Shown here: one piece after another, positions 54,864 to 63,900 of the stretch
Position numbering within the stretch: position 1 is the stretch's first letter
Layout: the number at the start of each line of letters is the position of its first letter
DNA from: Actinophytocola xanthii
GTDB taxonomy: Bacteria; Actinomycetota; Actinomycetes; Mycobacteriales; Pseudonocardiaceae
Reading direction: 5' to 3'
Assembly (NCBI RefSeq): GCF_001921205.1
Contig: NZ_MSIE01000011.1
Span: forward strand, 113,264 to 177,263
Length of the DNA: 64,000 nt
Notes under the pieces: model-generated
The model's input: only the letters and a program-made list of their open reading frames with translations
Told to the model about the DNA's origin: nothing
The model's database searches: none
Position numbers and translations under genes: made by a program

Positions 54864-55892
54864 TCAGTCCTCCCGAACGGCGTTCTCGCTCACCCGCAGG
54901 GTCGTCGCGTCCACCCGCTCCGAAGCCTTGGCGATCTGCGCCTGCCAGCTCTCCGGCCACTGCGTCGTGGTGCTCCAGTACACCCCGCGAAGGGGTACGT
55001 CGGTCAGGTCGGCGCCGCTGAGGTCCTCGTCGGTGAAGTCATGGCTGGCCAGCGCGAGCGCGTCGCGCACGTCCTCGAGCTTGGGCAGGTCGGGGGCGCG
55101 GTCGTCGCCCCCCGCCCGCTCGAGGATCTCCGCCGGGTCGTCCCGGTCGGACGGGTCGAGGTGCTCGGGCTCGACCGGCAGGTGGCGGCGCCACTCGTAG
55201 AACAGCTGGTCCGGGTCGTCGGTGTGGGTGCCGAGGCGGTAGAGCACCTCCGCCGGGTCGCCGGTGCTCGAGCGGACCCTGCGCAGCAGCTGCCGCGGGC
55301 CGTGCGCCCGGCGGCGCAGGTGGTTCCCGCGCGAGTTGCACAGGTGGTTCAGCGCGTCCCGGTGCATGTCGAGCATGAACGGCTGGTACTTCTGCAACGA
55401 GGACAGCGACCCCGCGGGGCACGCGCCCTCGACCCGGTCGTGGTAGCGGACGACGAGCTCGGGGCGATGGCCGAGCCTCGACTCGAGCTTGGTGATCCGC
55501 ACCAACCCGTTGAGGTCCTTGAGGTACTCCAGCGCCTGGGGACGCTGGCGCAGCCGCTCCGCCGGGTCCGCCAGGACGTACCCGCGCAGCACGTCGAGCA
55601 GGCGCTGGAACGCCCGGGCTGCCTCCTCGTCCCGGCCGGGACGCGTGTCCTTCCGCTTGTCCTTCCCCACCCCTGCCGGGTCGGAAGCCGTCGGTCGGGC
55701 GGGCGCGGGGGGCGAGGACGCCGCACCGTGCGGCAGCGGAAGCCGCACGCCGAGCACCAACGCGAGAACCCGCCGGCCCAGCCCGTACCGCTTGGCGACG
55801 GCGGTGCTGCGGTGGATCGCCGACTCCGCGAGGCGATCCGGGGCACCGGTCACCACGACCGCCGCGCGACGCAGTGCCGAACTGTCAGACAT
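54864..55892 (-). CDS. Uncharacterised protein with C-terminal pentapeptide-like segment
   Basis: 342 residues; ATG 55892 with AGGAG. Starts MSDSSALRRAAVVVTGAP; a charged Pro-rich linker is at about 60-85; the core has VRYHDRVEGACPAGSLSSLQKYQPFMLDM; the end has DLSGADLTDVPLRGVYWSTTTQWPES, resembling the tail of actinobacterial proteins linked to NACHT or caspase-like modules. I do not recognise an enzyme. The upstream membrane-protein stop overlaps its start by 8 nt, so they are coupled. Confidence 0.6.
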   Translation of the reverse strand: MSDSSALRRAAVVVTGAPDRLAESAIHRSTAVAKRYGLGRRVLALVLGVRLPLPHGAASSPPAPARPTASDPAGVGKDKRKDTRPGRDEEAARAFQRLLDVLRGYVLADPAERLRQRPQALEYLKDLNGLVRITKLESRLGHRPELVVRYHDRVEGACPAGSLSSLQKYQPFMLDMHRDALNHLCNSRGNHLRRRAHGPRQLLRRVRSSTGDPAEVLYRLGTHTDDPDQLFYEWRRHLPVEPEHLDPSDRDDPAEILERAGGDDRAPDLPKLEDVRDALALASHDFTDEDLSGADLTDVPLRGVYWSTTTQWPESWQAQIAKASERVDATTLRVSENAVRED

Positions 55893-56373
55893 CGCCCATC
55901 TCCTGGTCGAACTCGCCACCGCTCCGCGCCTCGGGAATTCCCCCCGAAACCGAAGCCAGGCTCCGCGACGGCTCCGCCGCGGAGCCTCTGCCCCTATTAT
56001 CGCCGTCGACCGGGATTTGTGTCGTCACGACCGGACCGATTACCGCCTGGCTGACCACGCGCAGCTGACCGAGCTGGGCGAGAATCGCGGGCGCGGCGGC
56101 GCCGCCGAGAATGAGCCCGACGACGGTCGTGACCGTGCCGGTGCCGTACAGGATCACCGCGGTGACCACGGCCATGAGCACCTGTACCGCAGTGCCCACG
56201 ATCTCCGCCGGCCAGTCCGCGGACCTGCTGAACCGCGCCGGCGTCCGCCGGCGCCGGCGCCCGTGCTGTTCCCGGCGGACCTCGAGCCACCGCTCGATGT
56301 GGCCGTACATCGCGAGCAGTCCCCGTAGTGATCCGCCGATGGCGCCGTACACGATTGCCATGGTCAGGTTCAT
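55885..56373 (-). CDS. Uncharacterised membrane protein coupled to the preceding gene
   Basis: 162 residues from ATG 56373. Three hydrophobic stretches (MAIVYGAIGGSLRGLLAMYG; IVGTAVQVLMAVVTAVILYG; TTVVGLILGGAAAPAILAQL) and a Ser/Gly tail. No family recognised. Probably the membrane partner of 54864 (coupled overlap). Confidence 0.6.
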   Translation of the reverse strand: MNLTMAIVYGAIGGSLRGLLAMYGHIERWLEVRREQHGRRRRRTPARFSRSADWPAEIVGTAVQVLMAVVTAVILYGTGTVTTVVGLILGGAAAPAILAQLGQLRVVSQAVIGPVVTTQIPVDGDNRGRGSAAEPSRSLASVSGGIPEARSGGEFDQEMGDV

Positions 56374-56538
56374 GGCAGTCAGCCTCTCTGATTGCGCCCG
56401 TTTCGACACGTGCGGTGTTGCACCCCTCGTGTCGATAGATAGCACGGATCCGCTACGGGGAGACGTCAGATGAGCCATATCTGGACCGGAGTTTCCCTTT
56501 CGTCAACTCCGGTCCCGGGGAGTTGTCAATTACCCGGT

Positions 56539-57570
56539 TCAGGGATTCCGGAGGCGCGGGCCGGTCGACTCGCGTACGACGAGGCGGCAGGGCTGGCGGA
56601 CGACACCCGAGCGTGGGGCGCCGTCGAGCGCGTCGAAGAGGTACTCGACGGCAGTGGCACCGAGCCGCTGCAGGTCGAGGTCCACTGTGGTCAGCGGGGG
56701 CCGGCAGTCGGCGGCGAAGATCTCCCAGTTGTCGTAGCCGACCAGCGCGACGTCGTCGGGCACCCGCCGGTCCAGCTGGACCAGCGCCTGGGCCACCCCG
56801 GAGGCCACCTGGTCGTTGCCGCAGAAGATCGCGTCCAGCTCCGGGTGCGTGGTGGCCAGCAGGTGCCCGGCGTACCGGCCCCAGCTCTGCGACCACTCGC
56901 CGTACAGCGGCTCGCCGCCGACCAGCGCGAGACCCGCCTCGTCCAGCACCGCACGCAGCGCGGCCACGCGGTAGCGGGCGGCGCGGTAGCGCTCGGGGCC
57001 GGTGACATGGGCGATGTGCCGGCGGCCGAGCGACACCAGGTGCTCGACGGCGAGGCGTGCGCCGCCCTCGTCGTCGGACAGCAGCGAGAGGTCGTGTGGG
57101 TCGGTGGACTCGCCGTAGACGTACACGACCGGGACCGGGATGTCGGGGGTGAGCGAGGGCCGCACGTCGTTGCGGTCGCCGACGACGATGAACCCGTCGA
57201 CCTGGCGGGCCAGCAGCGTCCGGATGTAGTGCCGCCGACGGATCGGGTCGCCCCGGGTGTCGCAGAGCAGAACCGACATCTGCTCGCTGGCCAGCGCGTT
57301 CTCCACCCCGAGCATGATCGGCATGGCGAACCGGCCGGCGAGCTCGTCGGTGAGCAGCCCGACCGTCCTGGTGCGACCGGAGATGAGCCCGCGGGCGAGC
57401 GCGTTCGGCTGGAAGGACAGCTTCTCCGCGGCGGCCGCGACCCGCTCCCGGGTGGCCGGCGCGACCTGGGCACGGCCGTTGAGCGCCTTGGAGGCGGTCG
57501 CCACCGACACCCCGGCCAACCGGGCGACGTCGGTCAGTGTGACCGATCCGGGACGCTGCCTCACCACCAC
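56539..57570 (-). CDS. LacI-family regulator of the arabinan/hemicellulose locus
   Basis: 343 residues; one of three tandem GTGs (57570, 57567, 57564) preceded by AGGAAGG. HTH VTLTDVARLAGVSVATASKALNGRAQ, hinge PNALARGLISGRT, and a sugar-binding core (VDGFIVVGDRNDVRP, FCGNDQVASGVAQALVQL). Divergent from the GH127 gene, with a palindrome between. Probably responds to an arabinose-containing oligosaccharide (inference from neighbours). Distinct from CelR in recognition helix. Confidence 0.9.
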   Translation of the reverse strand: MVVRQRPGSVTLTDVARLAGVSVATASKALNGRAQVAPATRERVAAAAEKLSFQPNALARGLISGRTRTVGLLTDELAGRFAMPIMLGVENALASEQMSVLLCDTRGDPIRRRHYIRTLLARQVDGFIVVGDRNDVRPSLTPDIPVPVVYVYGESTDPHDLSLLSDDEGGARLAVEHLVSLGRRHIAHVTGPERYRAARYRVAALRAVLDEAGLALVGGEPLYGEWSQSWGRYAGHLLATTHPELDAIFCGNDQVASGVAQALVQLDRRVPDDVALVGYDNWEIFAADCRPPLTTVDLDLQRLGATAVEYLFDALDGAPRSGVVRQPCRLVVRESTGPRLRNP

Positions 57571-57636
57571 ACCGCACCTTCCTGGACGTTTTTCGCTCCT
57601 TGACGAGACTTTAGCCGTCTCCCTACGTTCGAGGAG

Positions 57637-57652
57637 CCGAAAAGGTTTTCGG
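57637..57652. promoter_or_regulatory. LacI-type operator upstream of GH127
   Basis: CCGAAAAGGTTTTCGG, with perfect 7-bp arms around GG, between the LacI gene and GH127. It differs from the CelR box and is the likely site of the adjacent regulator. Confidence 0.65.
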
Positions 57653-57692
57653 CCCAGCAACACCGACACTGTCGTCGGCGGCGAAAGGCGGG

Positions 57693-59606
57693 GTGGCCGT
57701 GACATCGGAACCCGACCCGACGGGTGGCCGCCCGGTCGTTCCCGGCCGCGGCGCACTGCGCCCCCTCGGCCTCGGCGAGGTCCGGCTGACCGGCGGCTTC
57801 TGGGCCGGCCGGCAGGAGGTCAACGGCACCGCGACGCTCGACCACGGCCGGGCGTGGATGGACAAGCTGGGCTGGACCGGGCACTTCGAGACCACCGCCC
57901 GCGGGCTGACCGCGGAGCCGGGAGAGCGGCGCGGGCGGGAGTTCACCGACTCCGAGGTCTACAAGCTGATGGAGGCGATGGCCTGGGAGATCGGGCGCAC
58001 CGGCGACGGCGATCGGGCCGCGGAGCTGGCCGAGCTGACCGCTCTCGTGGCCGCGGCACAGGATCCCGACGGCTACCTCAACACCGCCTTCGGCGGCCGG
58101 GGGCAGCGGCCGCGCTACAGCGACCTGGCCGGCGGGCACGAGCTCTACTGCACCGGGCACCTGCTGCAGGCCGCGGTCGCCGCCGCCCGCACCGCCGGCC
58201 GCCACGGCCAGGACTCGCTGCCGGGGGTCGCCCGGCGGGCGGCCGACCACGTCTGCGACGCGTTCGGCCCGCACGGGATCCCGGCGGTGTGCGGGCATCC
58301 CGAGATCGAGCCGGCGCTGGTCGAGCTGGCCCGGGTCACCGGCGAGCAGCGCTACCTCGACCAGGCGGCACTGTTCGTGCGGCGGCGGGGCCACCGGTCG
58401 CTGCCCGAGACCCGCTTCGGCTGGTCCTACTTCCAGGACGACGTGCCGGTCCGGCGCGCCGAGGTGCTGCGCGGGCACGCGGTACGCGCCCTCTACCTGT
58501 CCTGCGGCGCCGTGGACCTCGCCGTCGAGACCGGTGACGACGAGTTGCTCGGCGCGGTGGCCGCCCAGTTCGCCCGCACCCTCGAGCGCCGCACCTACCT
58601 CACCGGCGGGATGGGCTCACGACACACCGACGAGGCCTTCGGCGAGGACTTCGTGCTGCCGGCCGACCGCGCGTACTCGGAGACCTGCGCCGGCGTCGCG
58701 ACGGTCATGCTGGCCTGGCGGCTGCTCCTGGCGACGGGCGAGGTCGGCTACGCCGACGTCATCGAGCGCGTGCTGTACAACGTGGTCGCGACGTCGATCG
58801 GGGACGACGGGCGGTCGTTCTTCTACGCCAACACCCTGCACCAGCGGGAGCGCGCCGAACCGGCACCGGCGGACCGCGAACAGCCCCAGTTCGCGGCCGG
58901 CGGGCGGGTGCCCTGGTTCGAGGTCTCCTGCTGCCTGCCCAACCTCGCCCGGCTGCTCGCCGGCCTCGGCTGTTATCTGGCCACGGTGGACGGCGACCGG
59001 GTCCAGCTGCACCAGTACGCCGACGCGGTCGTGCGGACCCGGCTGGACGACGGCCGCGCGGTCGGGCTGCGGGTGCGGACCGACTACCCGGACGGCGGGA
59101 CGGTCGCCGTCCGGGTCACCGAGACCACGGGCGGACCGTGGGCGCTGGCCCTGCGGGTGCCGGCGTGGGCGGAGGGCGCCCTACTGGACGGGCGCCCGGC
59201 GGCGCCCGGGACCGCCGTGGTCCGCCGGGCGTTCGCGGTGGGCGACGAGGTGCGGCTGGAGCTGCCGACGAGTCCGCGGTGGACCTTCCCCGACCCCCGG
59301 ATCGACGGGGTACGGGGTTGTGCCGCCGTCGAACGGGGGCCGGTCGTGCTGTGTGCGGAGTCGGCCGGTGAGGACGGCGCCGACCTCGACGCGCTCACGG
59401 TCGACGTGAGCACGCCGCCACAGGACACCCCGGACGGTGTGGCGGTGTGCGGCCGGTTCACGGCACCGGCCGATGGGGGCTGGCCGTACCGGAGCACCCC
59501 CGCTCCCCCGGCCGGCGAGGCCGTGGACCCGATCCGCCTGGTGGCCTACCACCGCTGGGCCAGGCGCGGCCCGTCCACGATGCGGGTCTGGCTGCCGCAC
59601 ACCTGA
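57693..59606 (+). CDS. GH127 beta-L-arabinofuranosidase-family enzyme
   Basis: 637 residues from GTG 57693; no signal peptide, so cytosolic. An (alpha/alpha)6 barrel with GWSYFQDDVPVRRAEVLRGHAVRALYL and TGGMGSRHTDEAFGEDFVLP. The zinc-cysteine centre is present: RAYSETCAGV (Glu and Cys, about residue 330) and VSCCLPNLARLL (two Cys, the second the expected nucleophile, about residue 410). The C-terminus is a beta-sandwich. It removes terminal L-arabinofuranose from oligosaccharides taken up by the cell. First gene of the rightward cluster. Confidence 0.9.
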   Translation: MAVTSEPDPTGGRPVVPGRGALRPLGLGEVRLTGGFWAGRQEVNGTATLDHGRAWMDKLGWTGHFETTARGLTAEPGERRGREFTDSEVYKLMEAMAWEIGRTGDGDRAAELAELTALVAAAQDPDGYLNTAFGGRGQRPRYSDLAGGHELYCTGHLLQAAVAAARTAGRHGQDSLPGVARRAADHVCDAFGPHGIPAVCGHPEIEPALVELARVTGEQRYLDQAALFVRRRGHRSLPETRFGWSYFQDDVPVRRAEVLRGHAVRALYLSCGAVDLAVETGDDELLGAVAAQFARTLERRTYLTGGMGSRHTDEAFGEDFVLPADRAYSETCAGVATVMLAWRLLLATGEVGYADVIERVLYNVVATSIGDDGRSFFYANTLHQRERAEPAPADREQPQFAAGGRVPWFEVSCCLPNLARLLAGLGCYLATVDGDRVQLHQYADAVVRTRLDDGRAVGLRVRTDYPDGGTVAVRVTETTGGPWALALRVPAWAEGALLDGRPAAPGTAVVRRAFAVGDEVRLELPTSPRWTFPDPRIDGVRGCAAVERGPVVLCAESAGEDGADLDALTVDVSTPPQDTPDGVAVCGRFTAPADGGWPYRSTPAPPAGEAVDPIRLVAYHRWARRGPSTMRVWLPHT

Positions 59607-59630
59607 GACGCCCCGAAGGAGGGACGCCAG

Positions 59631-60625
59631 ATGCCCGTGTCCGCGAGAAGCCCGAGGCCGTGGGGACTGCTGCTGATCACCGCGCTGGTCACCGGCGCCG
59701 TCGCCGCCACCCCCGCGAGCGCCGAGCAGACCATCGGGTTCCCGACCTTCACCGGTCCCCCGCCGGCGGCCGAGCCGGTGCCGTTCACCACCGGCGGCAC
59801 GATGGGGGCGATCTACGACGCGGGGGCGGCCGGTACCGACTTCTGGATGGACCGCCTGCTGGCCCGGCGGGGCGCCGACCCGGCCGGGAGCTGGCTGATG
59901 ACGCGCGGCGGGCGGTCTTCATGCGACAGCACGACAACGCCGTGATCGGCTTCGGCGGGCGGGTCGCCTACTACAACGAGTTCTTCGGCTCGTTCGCCAA
60001 CCAGAGCGCCTACGCGGTAACGCTGGGCTCCGGCGGGTTCACCGAGGTCACGGCGGACCGGGTACAGACCCCGAGTCACTGGAGCGGCGCGTACACCAAC
60101 ACCGCGCTCGGCCTGCGAGCCGGCGTGCGCAAGTTCATCACCCACGAGAACGTGGCGGTCACGACAATCTCGGTCACCAACACCGGCACCGTCACCCGGA
60201 CCGTGCCGGTGGTCGTCGACTCCCCGTTCACCCGCACCGCCGCCGGTGCCGAGTTGACCGGGGTGCACGACGTGCTGAACTCCCGCGGCGAACGGCTGAC
60301 GAGGATCTTCCCCCGGCTGTCCGGGCAGGGCCTGTCCCCGAGCGGGGGCCGGCTGCAGGGCTCGGTCGACGTCCCGACCGTGGCGCTGTTCGCGTTCCTC
60401 GTGTCCTGGAACGAGTTCTTCGCGCCGCTGATCCTGCTGAACTCGACCGACCGGTTCACCGTCACGCTCGCCGTGGTCAACCTGCGTACCGCGACCCACG
60501 GCGCCGTCGACTACGCCGCGCTGGAGGCCGGCGTCGTCGTCATGGCCATGCCCTGCGTCCTGCTGTTCCTGTTCCTGCAGCGCGGCTACGTGCGGGGCTT
60601 CATGTCGGGGGCCCTCAGGGGCTGA
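59631..60625 (+). pseudogene. Frameshifted chimera: secreted glycosidase-like N-terminus fused to a permease C-terminus
   Basis: ATG 59631 (GAAGGAGG upstream) starts a signal peptide (to ASA), then EQTIGFPTFTGPPPAAEP, and FWMDRLLARRGADPAGSWLM; the frame then stops near 59945. The continuation is in another frame from about 59915 (AVFMRQHDNAVIGFGGRVAYYNEFFG and further), so a one-base change occurred near 59905-59925. From about 60375 the sequence switches to a MalG-type permease end (FAFLVSWNEFFAPLILLNS, LLFLFLQRGYVRGFMSGAL). The best reading is a deletion that joined two genes, plus a frameshift. The glycosidase family is not assigned. Confidence 0.8.
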
Positions 60626-60642
60626 AGCGAAAGGGGACAACC

Positions 60643-61644
60643 GTGCGAAGACGGCGTCGGACGGCGGTGGCCGCGGCGGCCGCCGTCGCGCTCACCCTGG
60701 CGGGGAGCGCTCAGGCACCGGCCGAGAACCCGATCATCACGTCCATCTTCACCGCGGACCCGGCGGCGCTGGTCGTCGGGAACACCCTGTACGTCTACGC
60801 CGGGCACGACGAGGCCCCGCCCGGGGGGTCGAACTTCGTCATGCGGGACTGGGTCGTGCTGTCCTCGACCGACGCGTCGAACTGGACCAACCACGGGCCG
60901 CGGTTGCGTGTCGGGGACTTCCGCTGGGCCGGTGCGGACGCCTGGGCGGCCGAGGTCGAGCCACGCAACGGCCGGTACTACTGGTACGTCTCGGTCAACG
61001 GTAACGGTCCCGGGTGGATGGACATCGGCGTGGCGGTCGGGGACTCCCCGCTCGGCCCGTTCACCGACGCCCGGGGTGGGCCGTTGGTCAGCGACAGCAC
61101 GCCCGGCTCGTCCGGGCTGAACATCGACCCGACGGTCTTCGTTGACGACGACGGTCAGGCCTACCTCTACTGGGGCTCCTACTGGGGCCTGCGCGCGGCC
61201 AGGCTCAGGCCGAACATGACCGAGCTGGACGGCCCGGTGCTGAGCCCGCAGGGCGCGACGCACTTCTGGGAAGCGCCCTGGATGTTCAAACGCGCCGGGA
61301 TCTACTACCTGGCCTACGCCGCCAACGACAGCGGCTGTGTCACCTCGTCCAGCTACGCCTGCGTCCGCTACGCGACGGCGAGCAACCCGCTCGGACCGTG
61401 GACGCACCGCGGGGTGGTGCTCGGCCAGGTCAGCTCGACGACCAACCACCCGTCGATCGTCGAGTTCAACGGGCAGTGGTACATGGTCTACCACACCGCG
61501 GACGCCCCAGGGGGAGGCAACTTCCGCCGCTCGGTCGCCATCGACCGGCTCTACTTCAACGCCGACGGCACCATGCGCCAGGTGGTCCAGACCAAGGCGG
61601 CGACTGGTCCGTTCCTCCTCACGAGCACCGGCGAAGCCCGGTGA
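60643..61644 (+). CDS. Secreted GH43-family enzyme (arabinan/xylan side)
   Basis: 333 residues from GTG 60643 (AAAGGGG upstream). Signal peptide to about residue 27. Five-bladed propeller with catalytic residues visible: D39 (TADPAALVVG, base), D162 (LNIDPTVFVDDDG, pKa modulator) and E210 (FWEAPWMFK, acid). Closest in style to extracellular beta-xylosidase/arabinofuranosidase types. It follows the pseudogene and precedes two zincin-like exported proteins. Confidence 0.9.
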   Translation: MRRRRRTAVAAAAAVALTLAGSAQAPAENPIITSIFTADPAALVVGNTLYVYAGHDEAPPGGSNFVMRDWVVLSSTDASNWTNHGPRLRVGDFRWAGADAWAAEVEPRNGRYYWYVSVNGNGPGWMDIGVAVGDSPLGPFTDARGGPLVSDSTPGSSGLNIDPTVFVDDDGQAYLYWGSYWGLRAARLRPNMTELDGPVLSPQGATHFWEAPWMFKRAGIYYLAYAANDSGCVTSSSYACVRYATASNPLGPWTHRGVVLGQVSSTTNHPSIVEFNGQWYMVYHTADAPGGGNFRRSVAIDRLYFNADGTMRQVVQTKAATGPFLLTSTGEAR

Positions 61645-61654
61645 AGGAGTCCTC

Positions 61655-62977
61655 ATGCGCAGACTTCTCGTTCTCCTCCTGCTGGTCCTGGTCGGGATCG
61701 CGGCCGGACCGGTACCGACCGCGCAGGCCCTGGCGAAGCAGAGCCGGATCCCGCGGTTCATCACCGACGCCGGCGCCTACACCGGCAACTTCCGCGAGTC
61801 GACGAACTTCGTCGTCCGGTGGGGCGACGCCGTCGACGTCGTGGAGTGGGCCCGGGTCAACCGCGGCATCGACGACTACCCCGCCTACGTGCTGGACAAG
61901 ATGGAACGCACCTACGCCTACTACCGGGACACCGCGGACTTCATCGACCCGGACAGCATCTCCCCCGCCCGGGACTACCGCATCAACGTGTACCTGTGCG
62001 GGAGCTGGTCCGGGGGGTTCCTCCCGCCGGCGAACTGGGCCGGGACCGACGACATCGGCGTCGGCCACATCTGCCTGCCCTACGACAAGTACTGGGACGA
62101 CTGGGTCGAGTCCCACGAGTACACCCACGTCCTGCAGAGCTACGCGAGCCAGCTGAACCGGCAGAACGGCTTCGACGGCGGGTTCGGCTACGGCAACCCC
62201 AACTCCGGCCGGTTCTGGGAGGCGCACGGCAACTTCATGGCCCGCATGCGCCGCCCGGAGGTCGTGCTCGGCTCCGGTTACTTCGGCAGCCGGCACCACT
62301 ACCGCTGGCTGGCCCAGGAGACCTACTACGGCGACTGGCTGCTGCTCAACAAGCTCCGCGACACCTACGGCCTCGCCTCGATCCACCGCCTCTGGTACGA
62401 GGCGCGGCACGGGGAGCACCCGATCCAGACGATCAAGCGCCTGTACGGTCTCGACCACGCCGGGTTCGCCGCGCTGATCGGCGACTACGCCCGCCGCAAC
62501 GTGGTGTACGACTACACCGACGGCGCGGCGATCCGCAGCGACCTGTGGCGCAACGGAGCGCCGTACCGTCCCCTGTACACGGTCTCGCTCGAGACGGTGA
62601 ACCAGGCGGCCGGCGAGTACCGGATCCCCGCCGCCGTCGCTCCCCAGCAGTACGGGTTCAACCTCATCCGGCTCCAGCCCACCCAGCCCGGCGGTCAGGT
62701 CACCGTCCGGCTGCGCGGGCAGGTCAACCCGAGCCTCGGCTCGGACTGGCGGTTCGGCCTGGTCGGCGTCACCAACAACTTCTCCGCCCGGTACAGCCCC
62801 ATGGCGGGCCGGGACCAGCAGGTCACGTTCTCGCTCCAGTCCGGCGAGTCGTACCTGCTGCTCGCGGTGGCCGCCACGCCGTCGGTGCACGTGAACTACG
62901 GCGACGGCGCGCAGGTCGACCGGTTCCCCTACGAGCTGACGATCCAGGGCGCCACCCCGGTCGCCGGCACCACCTGA
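61655..62977 (+). CDS. Secreted zincin-like protein (DUF6055-like)
   Basis: 440 residues; ATG 61655 with AAGGAG. Signal peptide ends near ALA (residue 27). The centre carries WVESHEYTHVLQSY, an HExxH zinc site (H154, E155, H158), then RFWEAHGNFMARM, a candidate third ligand. The C-terminal about 100 residues form a beta-domain (YGFNLIRLQPTQPGGQVTVRL). The architecture resembles DUF6055 proteins of actinobacteria and fungi, of unsettled activity. Its place in a hemicellulase operon suggests a role at the plant cell wall, perhaps on glycoproteins. Confidence 0.75.
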   Translation: MRRLLVLLLLVLVGIAAGPVPTAQALAKQSRIPRFITDAGAYTGNFRESTNFVVRWGDAVDVVEWARVNRGIDDYPAYVLDKMERTYAYYRDTADFIDPDSISPARDYRINVYLCGSWSGGFLPPANWAGTDDIGVGHICLPYDKYWDDWVESHEYTHVLQSYASQLNRQNGFDGGFGYGNPNSGRFWEAHGNFMARMRRPEVVLGSGYFGSRHHYRWLAQETYYGDWLLLNKLRDTYGLASIHRLWYEARHGEHPIQTIKRLYGLDHAGFAALIGDYARRNVVYDYTDGAAIRSDLWRNGAPYRPLYTVSLETVNQAAGEYRIPAAVAPQQYGFNLIRLQPTQPGGQVTVRLRGQVNPSLGSDWRFGLVGVTNNFSARYSPMAGRDQQVTFSLQSGESYLLLAVAATPSVHVNYGDGAQVDRFPYELTIQGATPVAGTT

Positions 62978-63010
62978 CCCAGCTCCGCACTCCAGACAAG
63001 GAGGCTGATC

Positions 63011-63874
63011 ATGTTCGTTCGCCGGATCTCCGTGGCCCTGCTGGCCGCGGCGGCTGCCCTCACAGTCGGCGCCGGCCCCGCCGCGGCGGCGCCCGACCAG
63101 ACGCCCGCTCCCCCGACGACCCGTGCCTGGAACCCCCCGTCCAACCTGGTGCAGCCGCTCGACGAGGTGTGGCGGCACGTGGAGAGCACGTACGGGAACC
63201 TCTACGGGTTCCGCAACTACGGCTGGGACCAGGTCATGGCCAACCGCGGGTACATCAACTACTGCGTCCGCTGGGACTCCAGCGCACCGGTGACAGCCGC
63301 CCTGCGTGACCACATCCACGCCGCGCTCAGCCACCAGTACGCCAAGTGGATGAACGTGATGCTCGAGAACGGGCAGGGTTGGGAGAACTGGCCCTACCAG
63401 ACCGTGCCGATCCGCGTGGTCGGCTGGGCGGTCCGCGACCGGTCCACTCTCCAGTGGACGGACAACTCGGTCGACATCTACGTCAACGACATCAACGAGA
63501 ACGCCCCCCAGTGCGCCCGGGAGTGCGGTCGTTTCTTCAACCAGAACGGGGACTACTCGCGCTGTCCAGGCGGCGCCTCGCGACACTACGACCAGTCGCT
63601 GTGGCTGACCGCCGGCATGGGCGGCGGCGCCGGCGGCGACTGGGGCCAGCGGATGGGCAGCGAGTACTTCGTCAACAACCTCAACAGCGAGAACATCCAC
63701 ATCTTCCTGCACGAGGTCGGCCACACGTTCGGCCTGGACGACTTCTACGACTGGACACCGACCGGGGTCTGCTGCTTCCTGATGAAGGCCGGCACGGCGA
63801 GTCAGATCACCGAGTTCGATGCCTGGATGTTCCGTGACTGGTGGCGTCACCTGAAGAGCCGGTACGGGTTGTGA
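63011..63874 (+). CDS. Secreted metzincin-like metalloprotease homologue
   Basis: 287 residues; AAGGAGG before ATG 63011. Signal peptide to Ala27. The zinc motif is HIFLHEVGHTFGLDDF (H234, E235, H238, and D244 in place of the third His of HExxHxxGxxH/D), followed by FLMKAG, a plausible Met-turn (M258). Contains two Cys pairs. Found beside the DUF6055-like gene in the same operon, hinting at a joint task. Substrate unknown. Confidence 0.82.
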   Translation: MFVRRISVALLAAAAALTVGAGPAAAAPDQTPAPPTTRAWNPPSNLVQPLDEVWRHVESTYGNLYGFRNYGWDQVMANRGYINYCVRWDSSAPVTAALRDHIHAALSHQYAKWMNVMLENGQGWENWPYQTVPIRVVGWAVRDRSTLQWTDNSVDIYVNDINENAPQCARECGRFFNQNGDYSRCPGGASRHYDQSLWLTAGMGGGAGGDWGQRMGSEYFVNNLNSENIHIFLHEVGHTFGLDDFYDWTPTGVCCFLMKAGTASQITEFDAWMFRDWWRHLKSRYGL

Positions 63875-63900
63875 GGGAACCCCTGAACGAGGAGGGCGAG

